The notes under the pieces: generated by a model | Seen by the model: only the letters and a program-made list of their open reading frames with translations | Told to the model about the DNA's origin: nothing | The model's database searches: none | Made by a program: the position numbers and the translations under genes | Shown here: positions 42,928 through 51,111 of the stretch, in pieces | How positions within the stretch are numbered: the first letter of the stretch is position 1 | Layout: each line of letters starts with the position of its first letter | NCBI RefSeq assembly: GCF_020181655.1 | Contig: NZ_CP084032.1 | Span: 1,116,001-1,180,000, forward strand | DNA: 64,000 nucleotides | From: Pectobacterium colocasium | GTDB taxonomy: Bacteria; Pseudomonadota; Gammaproteobacteria; Enterobacterales; Enterobacteriaceae | Reading direction: 5' to 3'

Positions 42928-43366
42928 GGTTCTCACTCAAAATCGTGCTGTGAAAGGTCAGGGCAGGGAAGTCAATGTGAAGCTCTTCACCAAATTCTTC
43001 CGCAATGTCGTCGTCTTTGTCGTAATACCAATACAGGGCAATCGATAGCGACTGTTCAGCAGCCTGGTTAAGCAGGTTGAATAAACTGAACAGCATCTTA
43101 GTGCTGGAGCTGTTGAAATAAATCAGGGAGACGTGAATTTCGATGTTCGGTAGCGCCTCATCCGGCGACATCGTTTCCGCGTAGGTCGTCAGCGTGTGCA
43201 GATACGCCTGAATCTCCGTAAGCAGCGGGCGGTAAAACGCCGCAGCATTCTCAGGATAAGACTCGCCGGAAAGATAAAGACGGTGTGTGTCAAAGTGAAA
43301 ATCAACAGTTGGGGTACAGGATGTCCCCGAAATATGGAGGTTGCTTATGGTCGTTATATTTTTCAT
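42914..43366 (-). CDS. siaC: SiaC-like regulatory phosphoprotein (DUF1987)
   Basis: A 150-residue protein of the SiaC/DUF1987 group. In Pseudomonas the protein is phosphorylated by SiaB and dephosphorylated by SiaA, and the unmodified form activates SiaD. The family's phosphosite stretch is visible as YFNSSSTKMLFSL (residues 83-95). It starts 1 bp after the siaB-like stop and overlaps siaD, so the genes are tightly coupled. Assignment rests on operon order and this motif. Confidence 0.85.
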   Translation of the reverse strand: MKNITTISNLHISGTSCTPTVDFHFDTHRLYLSGESYPENAAAFYRPLLTEIQAYLHTLTTYAETMSPDEALPNIEIHVSLIYFNSSSTKMLFSLFNLLNQAAEQSLSIALYWYYDKDDDIAEEFGEELHIDFPALTFHSTILSENHEHN

Positions 43367-43367
43367 G

Positions 43368-43922
43368 TCAAATGATTGCCTTCAGATAAAACGTAGATAG
43401 CCCCGTTGATGCGTCGGCCCGAAACGTAAACTGGAGTGGCTCACTGGCATCACGCGCGACGGTCAACAGCCCCATATCCGCGCCTTTGCTTGATGACGGG
43501 GTTTCATCGCGCAGAGAGGCCTTATAGGCGAGGCGGATTTCATCAAGTGTCATACCGCGCAGCGGTTCAAGACGTCCCCGCAGCGTCTCGACATCGTCGG
43601 GGTGTACCGGGTTGGCGCACAGCAGGAAGTATTTCCCATTTTCGTAACCCAGACAGACGGAACCATGACGGACCTCGACGGGCTGATCGAGCGCCGTTAG
43701 CGGGGCGGCGGAATAGCGAGTAATGTTCTGCACCATTTCGACGAAGGTAGAGAACAGTCTGCGACGGATACCGGCAGGAAGCTGTTTTTTCTCCAGCTGT
43801 AGCCGCATGGTTTCAGCCAGTGAACTGATGATGTTTTGTGAAAAATAGCCCACGTAATACAGCGTGATATCATGCTGGTGCGAGGGCGTGAAAAATTCAG
43901 TGTATTTGATGTTTGGCATCAT
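43368..43922 (-). CDS. siaB: SiaB-like protein kinase (DUF6272)
   Basis: A 184-residue protein, judged to be the SiaB family kinase from its place between siaA- and siaC-like genes and from the histidine-kinase-like ATPase pattern (FVEMVQNITRYS for the N-box region, SSSKGADMGLLTVARDA later). The family phosphorylates SiaC. The frame is open to 43943 with a TTG, but ATGs at 43922 and 43919 have AGGCAGG just upstream and begin MMPNIKYTEFF, so I use 43922, 13 bp after the siaA-like stop. Confidence 0.82.
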   Translation of the reverse strand: MMPNIKYTEFFTPSHQHDITLYYVGYFSQNIISSLAETMRLQLEKKQLPAGIRRRLFSTFVEMVQNITRYSAAPLTALDQPVEVRHGSVCLGYENGKYFLLCANPVHPDDVETLRGRLEPLRGMTLDEIRLAYKASLRDETPSSSKGADMGLLTVARDASEPLQFTFRADASTGLSTFYLKAII

Positions 43923-43935
43923 TCTGCCTGCCTGA

Positions 43936-45180
43936 TTAAACAAAAGTCGAACAATGTCGGAAGCCCCAAAATGTTAAATCATCTCGTCGGGTCTGATCGC
44001 CCTGGTAGATCTTGTGTGCCGACAGGAGCTGGTTAGCCAGCTCACGCATCGGCTGGTGTTGATAGTGCTGGAGATGCTCCTGTAGCCGGCGTTTTCCAAA
44101 CATAATCCTGCGTTCTCCGCCAATTTGATCCGTCAATCCGTCCGTGGTGGTAAAAAACATATCGTTATCATGAAGCGGCAATTCGTAGCTCGACCATTGG
44201 TAGTCATAAGGCGTTTCGGTATAGCCGATCCCCATACGATCGCACTGGAGTGGTGTCAGTTGCCCGGTATGGCGTTGCAGCATGAAGGCTGGCATCCTCG
44301 CGCCGGCAAATGTCAGCGTGTTGCGCGTCATGTCGCAAAACATCAGCATGGCATCGCAACCGTCGTTAGAGGCCGAAAGCTGGCGCGTCTCGTCACGCTG
44401 CCCCAGCGTATCTTTAATATGGCGGTTGATCGTTTGTAATAGCTGCGCAGGCAGCATCGGACCGTGCTGGGTCAGCGCCTGTTCCAGTGCGGAAGAGAAA
44501 ATCAGCGTCATAAATGCGCCGGGTACGCCGTGTCCAGTGCAGTCTGCGACGGCAGCAAGCCAGCCATTCTGATAGGTTTTAAAGGCATAGCAGTCACCGC
44601 CGACACAGTCTCGCGGTTCCCAGGCCAAACACCAGTCCGCAAGCGTGCGGGACATCGCCTGCGTTGACGTCGTCAGCATCGCGGCCTGAATCACGCTGGC
44701 ATATTCGATACTCTGCATAATCTGCTGATGCTGGCGCAGGTGCATATCGGAGACGGCCTTAATCAGATCGATGCCCAGCCCGATACCGATATAACGCCCG
44801 TTCTCGGTGATCATAAAGCCATCCGTCAGCGATTTATCACCAGTGATCACCGTTTGATCGGCGACGTCGTTTAACGACGCCAGCGCATCAACAATCAGCG
44901 GGTTTTTATCCATAAACGCGATGCAGCTCTTTTTATCGTACAGTTCGCGATAAAAAGGCCGTGACATTTGCGAGAGAAAAATGTGGCGGTTGATTAAGCC
45001 AAAAGGGCGTCCATCCTCAACGACAGGCAGGCTAACCCACTCTTTATTTTTACTAAATAACTGCAATACGGTGGCGTTGTCGGTGTTAGGGGAAACGTCC
45101 GGCAACGGAATGCAAAGATCTCGCGCCACCGGTGTACCCCGGAGGAGCGGTCGGGCGCAAGGAACGGGCATAGCGATCAT
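43936..45180 (-). CDS. siaA: SiaA-like PP2C/SpoIIE phosphatase with CBS-type N-terminus
   Basis: A 414-residue protein heading the siaABCD-like operon. The C-terminal half is a SpoIIE/PP2C phosphatase: RDCVGGDCYAFK, VADCTGHGVPGAFMTL, DGLTDQIGGERR and DDLTFWGF hold the metal-binding aspartates. The N-terminal half has two CBS-like units (about 30-75 and 95-150) and no membrane segment. P. aeruginosa SiaA instead has a membrane HAMP sensor. So the sensory input differs, probably to a soluble ligand. The start has a weak ribosome-binding site; an internal ATG three codons on is possible. Confidence 0.82.
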   Translation of the reverse strand: MIAMPVPCARPLLRGTPVARDLCIPLPDVSPNTDNATVLQLFSKNKEWVSLPVVEDGRPFGLINRHIFLSQMSRPFYRELYDKKSCIAFMDKNPLIVDALASLNDVADQTVITGDKSLTDGFMITENGRYIGIGLGIDLIKAVSDMHLRQHQQIMQSIEYASVIQAAMLTTSTQAMSRTLADWCLAWEPRDCVGGDCYAFKTYQNGWLAAVADCTGHGVPGAFMTLIFSSALEQALTQHGPMLPAQLLQTINRHIKDTLGQRDETRQLSASNDGCDAMLMFCDMTRNTLTFAGARMPAFMLQRHTGQLTPLQCDRMGIGYTETPYDYQWSSYELPLHDNDMFFTTTDGLTDQIGGERRIMFGKRRLQEHLQHYQHQPMRELANQLLSAHKIYQGDQTRRDDLTFWGFRHCSTFV

Positions 45181-45246
45181 GGTTAATCTTTGGGCAGATT
45201 TGTCTTTAAGGAAAAATACCTGCCCTTGATGACCAAATGATGACAG

Positions 45247-45588
45247 CCCCCGTCATACTTCAAGCCGCAGATGCGTTGGCTTCCCTTAAATACTCGGCCC
45301 GTCGTGGGCCTCGCCCTAAAGAGCCGCTGCAAGCAGCGTTCAAATCTGCTCCCGGCAGATTTGTCACTCCCAGTTACTTACCGGTGTAAGCTCCTGGGGA
45401 TTAATGAACCTCATAAATGAGGCTCACCCTTCGGGCCAGCGCTAGCGCTGTTCAAATCGGTTTATAACCGATTTGTCGCGCGGTTGCCGCGTTACGAGGC
45501 ACATAAATGAGCCTCGCCCTGAAGGGTCAACACTTCGTGTTGTTCAAAACGATAACGTTTTGTCCTGCAACTCGAATTATTTAGGGGG
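45247..45588. repeat. Dispersed palindromic repeat, copy R3, enlarged by three hairpin modules
   Basis: The backbone is that of R1 but 342 bp long. Three inserted multi-hairpin modules lie at about 45310-45365, 45418-45477 and 45509-45564. Each has a stem (GCTGC/GCAGC; CAGCGC/GCGCTG; CAACAC/GTGTTG), a linker GTTCAAA and a second stem (AAATCTGC/GCAGATTT; AAATCGGTT/AACCGATTT; CAAAACG/CGTTTTG) ending TTTGTC. Located between the siaA-like and hydrolase genes. Confidence 0.85.
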
Positions 45589-45594
45589 CTCGTG

Positions 45595-46788
45595 CTATTG
45601 CGTGTGCAGGACGTTGGCCATGATCTGATTTTGCCAGTCGAAATAGGGGTTAAAGGTCAGGCGTACATGGGTTTTGCCATTTTCCACGTATCCCCAGTCG
45701 GAATACCACAGCGTGCTGCGATCCTGACAGGTTTTCAGGTCGTTCAGGGGTTGGCCGTTGGCGCAGATGACGATGGCTCCGGTTTTACCGTATTCCTTAT
45801 TGTCTGGCGAAAACAGGAGCGACATGTGCGAGAACTGGCTGATGCGCCATTCAGGTAGCGAACCTGTCCGCACCAACACGCGTGAGGAATGGACACCGGC
45901 AGGGCGATCGCCATACCAGATCAGGCGGCTGCGCGCGTTGGTAAACTGCTTATCGAACGCGTCGACAACATAAGCCGTATCAACGACGGAATCATGCTCT
46001 GCCAGCACGATTAGCACCGGTTTGTCATAAGGTTTTTTGGCGAGCTCTGAACGCACACCGCTGCTGGAATAATAATATTGAGCGAAGCCGTTGGTTGGCA
46101 CGCGCATATAGCGGGTTGCCAACTGCTGCGGATAGCCGGGGCGCGGCGGCATCAGCCAGTCGGTAAATACGGACAGTAACGGAGCCATGAAGTCGTATTT
46201 TTCGTTGGATTTAATCGCGGGGGAGAATAATACCAGCCCTTTGATTTCCGGGTGTTGTAACGCGTATTCCAGCACCAGATTGCCGCCAGTGGAGAAGCCA
46301 CCCAGATAAACCTCATCGACCTCTTTGCTGAGGATGGCGGCCTGCTCGGCGACCACTTTGCGCCAGTCATCGACGGTGACGTGCAACAGATCTGACGGTC
46401 GGGTGCCATGTCCCGGTAGCAATACGGTTCTGACCAGAAAGCCTTGTTCGACCAGTTGCGGCGTAATGTCGATGAATGAACCGGGTGAGTCACCTAGCCC
46501 GTGCACCAGCAAAATGGCCTTATGCGGCTGGCCGGCGGGGCGAGTTTCACTGGGCGTGTTCCAGCGTAATTCCAGCTGTTTATCCGTGGTCTGGAAAGCG
46601 CGATGCTGCGCGACCCAGCTCGCCGTATCTTGCTGGTAACGCTCGAATGACGTTTGTCCTAATGGTGTGATGTCGCGAGGCGTGTTGTTACATCCCACCA
46701 TAAAAAGTACGCCACCTATGGCAAACAAACCTGTCATGACCTGCTTGCAGGTTGTCCACGACACGAACCGGAATACGTTTATTGTCAT
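45595..46788 (-). CDS. Alpha/beta hydrolase lipoprotein
   Basis: A 397-residue serine hydrolase. An N-terminal signal with FMVGC at residues 29-33 suggests a lipoprotein. The fold motifs are LLVHGLGDSPGS (oxyanion loop), the nucleophile elbow GGFSTGGNLVLEYA, a likely Asp in VLAEHDSVVD and a late His in SQFSHMSLL. The substrate is unknown; similarity is to carboxylesterase/lysophospholipase types. AAGGAG precedes the ATG. Transcription runs towards the enlarged repeat R3. Confidence 0.83.
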   Translation of the reverse strand: MTINVFRFVSWTTCKQVMTGLFAIGGVLFMVGCNNTPRDITPLGQTSFERYQQDTASWVAQHRAFQTTDKQLELRWNTPSETRPAGQPHKAILLVHGLGDSPGSFIDITPQLVEQGFLVRTVLLPGHGTRPSDLLHVTVDDWRKVVAEQAAILSKEVDEVYLGGFSTGGNLVLEYALQHPEIKGLVLFSPAIKSNEKYDFMAPLLSVFTDWLMPPRPGYPQQLATRYMRVPTNGFAQYYYSSSGVRSELAKKPYDKPVLIVLAEHDSVVDTAYVVDAFDKQFTNARSRLIWYGDRPAGVHSSRVLVRTGSLPEWRISQFSHMSLLFSPDNKEYGKTGAIVICANGQPLNDLKTCQDRSTLWYSDWGYVENGKTHVRLTFNPYFDWQNQIMANVLHTQ

Positions 46789-46946
46789 TTATGCTCCTTG
46801 CCTCTTTGGCAGCATCAAGCCGATCGCGAACGGGTAATGGCGTTTCGACAACACTATATCTGAAATTATTTGGCAAGCATGGCGCTCAACGTGCGGCGTA
46901 GTGGGGCTTCATGTTATACTTCAGACAAATTGGGCGTTTTTCTGTC

Positions 46947-46964
46947 TTTTGGTCAGGCCAATAT
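46947..46964. promoter_or_regulatory. Possible UxuR/ExuR operator upstream of uxuR
   Basis: TTGG and CCAA half-sites (in TTTTGGTCAGGCCAATAT) form an imperfect palindrome like the ExuR/UxuR consensus built on ATTGGT/ACCAAT. It lies 35 bp upstream of the start codon and could serve autoregulation. Confidence 0.5.
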
Positions 46965-46998
46965 TGCGATGGCCGATGTTGAATAAAGGGATGGCGGT

Positions 46999-47733
46999 AT
47001 GCGTTTATATCAGCAGATTGGTGACAATCTCCGCGCGGAAATTCTGAAGGGCAACTATCAGATTGGCGACCGTTTGCCTCCCGAGCGCGATATTGCTGAA
47101 ACCTACAACGTCAGCCGTAGCGTGGTGCGTGAAGCGCTGATCATGCTGGAATTGGAAAAGCTGATTGAGGTGCGTAAAGGCTCTGGTGTTTATGTCATGC
47201 AACTGCCGGCCGCGCAGGGGAAAGAGGGCGCAGTGGACAGCGGATATGGTCCCTTCGAGCTGATGCAGGCGCGCCAACTGCTGGAAGGTGAAGTGGCCGC
47301 CTTTGCCGCGATGCAGGCGACCAAAAGCGACATTGTGAAAATGCGACAGGCCATTGAACAAGAAAGGACATCGCTTGAAAACGGCAGCGTGGATGAAAGT
47401 GCCGATGAACAATTCCATTGCCTGCTGGCGCAATCTACCCAAAACAGCGTCTTAGCCAATATGGTGTATGAGGTGTGGCAGGCGCGTAAACGCAGCCCAA
47501 TGTGGCAAGGCATTCATTCTCATACCGAGGATTTTAGCTATCAGCGCCAGTGGCTGGACGATCATGAACAGATCCTGCGTGCCGTGTCTCGTCGTGATGT
47601 GAATATGGCGCGTCAGGCAATGTGGCAGCATTTGGAGAACGTAAAAATTAAACTGCTGGAAATCTCGAATGTGGACGATCCGGCATTCGACGGCTACCTG
47701 TTCGAGTCTGTTCCTTCCCGCCTGGAATCCTGA
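46999..47733 (+). CDS. uxuR: GntR-family hexuronate repressor UxuR
   Basis: A 244-residue FadR-subfamily GntR repressor: an N-terminal winged helix (GDRLPPERDIAETYNVSRSVVREALIMLE) and a C-terminal helical FCD domain with a likely metal site (DEQFHCLLAQST, AMWQHLENVKIKLLE). The ending NVDDPAFDGYLFES resembles E. coli UxuR more than its paralogue ExuR, and uxuA follows 285 bp downstream. Effectors of the family are fructuronate or galacturonate. In a pectin degrader it would report on pectin breakdown products. Confidence 0.82.
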   Translation: MRLYQQIGDNLRAEILKGNYQIGDRLPPERDIAETYNVSRSVVREALIMLELEKLIEVRKGSGVYVMQLPAAQGKEGAVDSGYGPFELMQARQLLEGEVAAFAAMQATKSDIVKMRQAIEQERTSLENGSVDESADEQFHCLLAQSTQNSVLANMVYEVWQARKRSPMWQGIHSHTEDFSYQRQWLDDHEQILRAVSRRDVNMARQAMWQHLENVKIKLLEISNVDDPAFDGYLFESVPSRLES

Positions 47734-47891
47734 TTGCGCTTTGCATTTTCTTTCCCGTCTGGATTTTCTCTCCGGCATCGCATCGGTGTGCGGAGAGAAA
47801 AGATATCAGACCAAATAACCTTTTTTTGATTTCCTCTTCATTTTTTTAGTCTTATTGGCATGATGTTAGGCCAAAAAACGAATTTTTTGTG

Positions 47892-47948
47892 TAATTGGTC
47901 AATCAATTTGTGCATTTCGTTTGACAGCCTGCCCCGGTGAGGTAGTCT
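47892..47948 (+). promoter_or_regulatory. uxuA promoter with UxuR/ExuR-type operator
   Basis: An operator-like palindrome lies at 47892-47909 (TAATTGGTCAATCAATTT, with ATTGGT on the left and ATCAAT on the right). It is followed by TTGACA at 47921-47926 and a weaker -10 TAGTCT at 47943-47948. The operator lies just upstream of the -35 box, which leaves the mode of control open. Confidence 0.55.
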
Positions 47949-48018
47949 TTTCCTCATTTATTGATGAAAAAAAGTGAAAAAGACAATTCTCTCACTTGAC
48001 GAAAAAAGGTAACTCAGT

Positions 48019-49215
48019 ATGGAACAAACCTGGCGTTGGTACGGCCCGAACGATCCTGTCTCACTGGATGACGTGCGGCAAGCTGGTGCGACTGGCGTGG
48101 TGACGGCACTACACCACATTCCCAATGGTGAAATCTGGTCGGTTGAAGAGATTGAAAAGCGCAAAGCCGAATTGAAAGCGAAAGGGCTGGTTTGGTCGGT
48201 GGTGGAAAGCGTACCGGTTCATGAAGAGATCAAAACCCAGACGGGGAAGTATCAGCAGCATATCGCCAACTATCAGCAATCGCTGCGCAATCTGGCGCAG
48301 TGCGGGATCGATACGGTGTGCTATAACTTCATGCCCGTATTGGACTGGACGCGAACCGATCTGGAGTATGTTCTGCCGGATGGCGCAAAAGCGCTGCGTT
48401 TCGATCATATTGCCTTTGCGGCCTTTGAACTGCATATCCTACAGCGTCGCGGTGCCGAAAAAGATTACACGGCGGATGAACAGGCACAGGCTGCCGACTA
48501 CTTCCGTGCGATGAGTGAAGAAGAGATTGCGCGCCTGACGGGGAACATTATCGCAGGCCTGCCGGGCTCTGAAGAGGGCTATACGCTGGAACAATTCCGC
48601 GGACGTTTGGCGGAATATGACGGTATTGACCATGCGAAACTGCGTGAGCACCTTGGGCATTTCCTCCGTGAGATTGTGCCTGTTGCGGAAGCTGTCGGTA
48701 TTCGTCTGGCCATTCACCCCGATGATCCGCCACGCCCGATTCTTGGGTTGCCGCGCGTGATGTCTACGATTGACGACATGCGCTGGTTGAAACAGACGGT
48801 TGATAGCCTTCATAACGGCTTTACCTTCTGCACGGGCTCGTACGGCGTACGGGCCGATAACGACTTGGTTACGATGCTGGAAACATTTGGCGATCGCGTG
48901 CATTTCACTCATCTGCGTGCCACCTGTCGGGAAGACAATCCCAAGACGTTCCATGAAGGGGCGCATTTACAGGGGGATGTGGACATGGTGGCGATTATCA
49001 AGGCCATTCTGGCGGAAGAGCTGCGGCGCCAAAAGGCGGGCGATCGTCGTCCGATCCCGATGCGCCCAGATCACGGGCATCAGATGCTGGACGATCTGAA
49101 AAAGAAAACCAACCCTGGCTACTCGGCAATCGGTCGCCTGAAAGGGCTAGCGGAACTGCGTGGTGTTGAGCTGGCGCTGAAGCGCACGCTGTTTACCGAA
49201 TTGCAGCAAGGATAA
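48019..49215 (+). CDS. uxuA: D-mannonate dehydratase
   Basis: UxuA converts mannonate to 2-keto-3-deoxygluconate in the glucuronate branch of hexuronate catabolism. The 398-residue product (E. coli 394) begins [20 protein letters not shown] and has the TIM-barrel metal ligand regions [28 protein letters not shown] and PMRPDHGHQ. uxuR lies upstream; uxuB is not in view on either side. A 14-bp perfect hairpin follows the stop. Confidence 0.96.
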   Translation: MEQTWRWYGPNDPVSLDDVRQAGATGVVTALHHIPNGEIWSVEEIEKRKAELKAKGLVWSVVESVPVHEEIKTQTGKYQQHIANYQQSLRNLAQCGIDTVCYNFMPVLDWTRTDLEYVLPDGAKALRFDHIAFAAFELHILQRRGAEKDYTADEQAQAADYFRAMSEEEIARLTGNIIAGLPGSEEGYTLEQFRGRLAEYDGIDHAKLREHLGHFLREIVPVAEAVGIRLAIHPDDPPRPILGLPRVMSTIDDMRWLKQTVDSLHNGFTFCTGSYGVRADNDLVTMLETFGDRVHFTHLRATCREDNPKTFHEGAHLQGDVDMVAIIKAILAEELRRQKAGDRRPIPMRPDHGHQMLDDLKKKTNPGYSAIGRLKGLAELRGVELALKRTLFTELQQG

Positions 49216-49223
49216 TGAAATGA

Positions 49224-49255
49224 AACAGACCGTGCTTGAATAAGCACGGTCTGTT
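49224..49255 (+). terminator. Long hairpin after uxuA
   Basis: A perfect 14-bp stem AACAGACCGTGCTT/AAGCACGGTCTGTT with a four-base loop lies 9 bp past the uxuA stop. It lacks a T run, so it may stabilise the mRNA end or act as a weak terminator for the convergent uxuA and pel-3 genes. Confidence 0.65.
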
Positions 49256-49318
49256 GACGATGGATGCGTCAGAACCCCAAATGGAACATTAATTTAGGAG
49301 CGAACTCTGCTGGCAGAA

Positions 49319-50374
49319 TTACAGGGCTTTAACGTTTGAACGGCTAACTTTGCAGTTCTTGGTATCCCAGAATTCACCGTGTTTAGGAGAGTCACCTTTG
49401 CCTTTTTCTACACCGGTAAACTCTTCACATACAGGCGGTTTGCCTTCTTTGTAGTTTTTAATACGCAGATCGCGGATGTCAGCCACATCGCCAAAGTTAC
49501 GGTTTACGCCTGCAATGCTATCAATGGTGCCGTTAACGGTTGCGCTGATGATGGTGAGGTTACGCGGACCGCCATTGTTGGTGCAGTCACCGCAAGAACG
49601 CCACAGTTTGCCGTGTTGACCCGTCAGAGTGAAGTTGCCCTGTACGATCGTGTGGCTGTTTTTGGCATTCTGTTGCAGCACTTTGTCCGGTTTGCCGCCA
49701 GGGCCATTGGTGGTGTTATGTGCGACACCGCCAACGATGGTCAGAGTTTTGCCGTTATTGGTCGCGGCATCTTCACAGATGTCTTCCCAGATCACGTTTT
49801 CAATACGGCAGTCGCCTGATTTACAGTGGATACCGTCAGAACCGCCTTTCTCGGAGATGCGCAGGTTCTTAATGGTGGCATTTTCCAGCGTGATAACCGG
49901 AGGCTGTTTATCACTGTCTCCGTTACAGCTCAGACCCAGAGTAATACCGCCGCAATCGACGGTTTTATCTTTAATTACCGCTCCTGCTTTACATTCGGAG
50001 CTGGTTGCTTTTAGTGCCGTCGCGCGCAGTGGTGCCGGCTCCTTGCTTGGGGCGGTTGGTGCTGCATTAGACTTCAGTACATTATTATTACCGCTCACGG
50101 TATCTACCCAATACCAATAATCCGACTTTGGATTGGCGGTTAAATCGGTAAAAGTCCTGTCGGTAGAATTGAGCTCTGCAATTTTTTCGCTGCCAGCCTG
50201 ATTGTTACTGGTGTTGCGATACACATCCTGGCGAACAACGTTGCCTGCATCGGTAGACCAGCTTAAATAGGTGGCATTATCTTTTTTCAGCAGCATTAGC
50301 ATTGTGTCATTAGCTTGAGCCTGAAAAGAAAAAGCAGCAGTACATAAAAATATCGGTGTTAAATACTTAAACAT
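49319..50374 (-). CDS. pel-3: Secreted pectate lyase, PL3 family (Pel-3/PelI type)
   Basis: A 351-residue precursor with a signal peptide (MFKYLTPIFLCTAAFSFQAQA). A fibronectin-III-like domain (about 22-105) precedes the C-terminal PL3 catalytic domain with its many cysteines and beta-helix repeats (NATIKNLRISEKGGSDGIHC, WEDICEDAAT, GQHGKLWRSCGDC). It cleaves polygalacturonate by calcium-dependent beta-elimination. This is the pel-3 gene type found divergently linked to peh-1 in E. carotovora and called PelI in Dickeya. Export is expected through the Out type II system, which is not in this window. AAGGAAA precedes the ATG. Confidence 0.9.
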   Translation of the reverse strand: MFKYLTPIFLCTAAFSFQAQANDTMLMLLKKDNATYLSWSTDAGNVVRQDVYRNTSNNQAGSEKIAELNSTDRTFTDLTANPKSDYWYWVDTVSGNNNVLKSNAAPTAPSKEPAPLRATALKATSSECKAGAVIKDKTVDCGGITLGLSCNGDSDKQPPVITLENATIKNLRISEKGGSDGIHCKSGDCRIENVIWEDICEDAATNNGKTLTIVGGVAHNTTNGPGGKPDKVLQQNAKNSHTIVQGNFTLTGQHGKLWRSCGDCTNNGGPRNLTIISATVNGTIDSIAGVNRNFGDVADIRDLRIKNYKEGKPPVCEEFTGVEKGKGDSPKHGEFWDTKNCKVSRSNVKAL

Positions 50375-50926
50375 ATGTTTTTCCTTGTAAAATAAACGGA
50401 TATTTTTTCTCTTTATTTATTCTAAATAAAGAGTGGGTCCTTGCGCATCGGGAGGATTATATAGCAGGAAATATGAAATGAATAATAATTCGAAAAAATA
50501 TTGAGGTTAATCAGGTTATTTAATTTAGTCTGTGATTATTTTATGTTTAACTTTATTAATTGTTTATTATATTATCTTTAATTATTTCTTATGAATTAAT
50601 AAATATTCGGGAGGTTCTTATTAAGAAAATAAGAAAAAGGGATGCTCTGAAGAGATGAAAATCTTACCACCCGCTCACGGGCAGGCATGACTGGATTCGG
50701 TTGATTTCTACGTTTCGTTGATGTGCCATTTACTTTTATGGTGATAATTTAATCATGCGTAAAATTGAATGCTTCTACTAATAAGCATTGATGTTTTTTT
50801 ATGTGAATGGACTTTTATTAACTGACATATCATGTGCGACAATTTTTAGTTTCTATAAAACGTTTTATTTTTCTTATTAATAAAAAAGAAAATGAAATTT
50901 ATTTTTTAGTCACAACAAAATTGCGG
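50375..50926. other. A+T-rich pel-3/peh-1 intergenic region
   Basis: About 550 bp without a credible gene, strikingly rich in A and T (long runs such as TTTAATTATTTCTTATG). It must contain the divergent pel-3 and peh-1 control sites. A possible partial KdgR-type site (AATGAAATTTATTTTTTA) lies at about 50890-50907, with only one half matching well. Such DNA is also a typical H-NS target. No firm promoter could be assigned by eye. Confidence 0.45.
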
Positions 50927-51095
50927 ATATCTACACCCTAAATAATTCGAGTTGCAGGAAGGCGGCAACAGCGCGACAAATCCGTTTTAAACCGATTTGA
51001 ACGCTGCTTGCAGCGGCCCTTTAGGGCGAGGCTCGCGACGGGCCGAGTATTTGAGAGAAGCCAACGCGCCTGCGGCTTGAAGTATGACGGGGATA
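50927..51095. repeat. Dispersed palindromic repeat, copy R4, with one hairpin module
   Basis: An inverted copy of the R1/R3 backbone carrying one module (about 50974-51033). Read in the R1 orientation, the module's first hairpin and left flank equal those of the first R3 module, while its second hairpin and right flank resemble the second R3 module; the backbone between those sites is missing. It ends 17 bp before the peh-1 start codon. Confidence 0.83.
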
Positions 51096-51111
51096 CAAGG
51101 GAAGGTTTGAC

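Noticed and set aside
50890..50907. KdgR operator upstream of peh-1
   Set aside because: Only one half-site fits the expected GAAA/TTTC palindrome. In such A+T-rich DNA chance matches are frequent, so it is mentioned only as a possibility.
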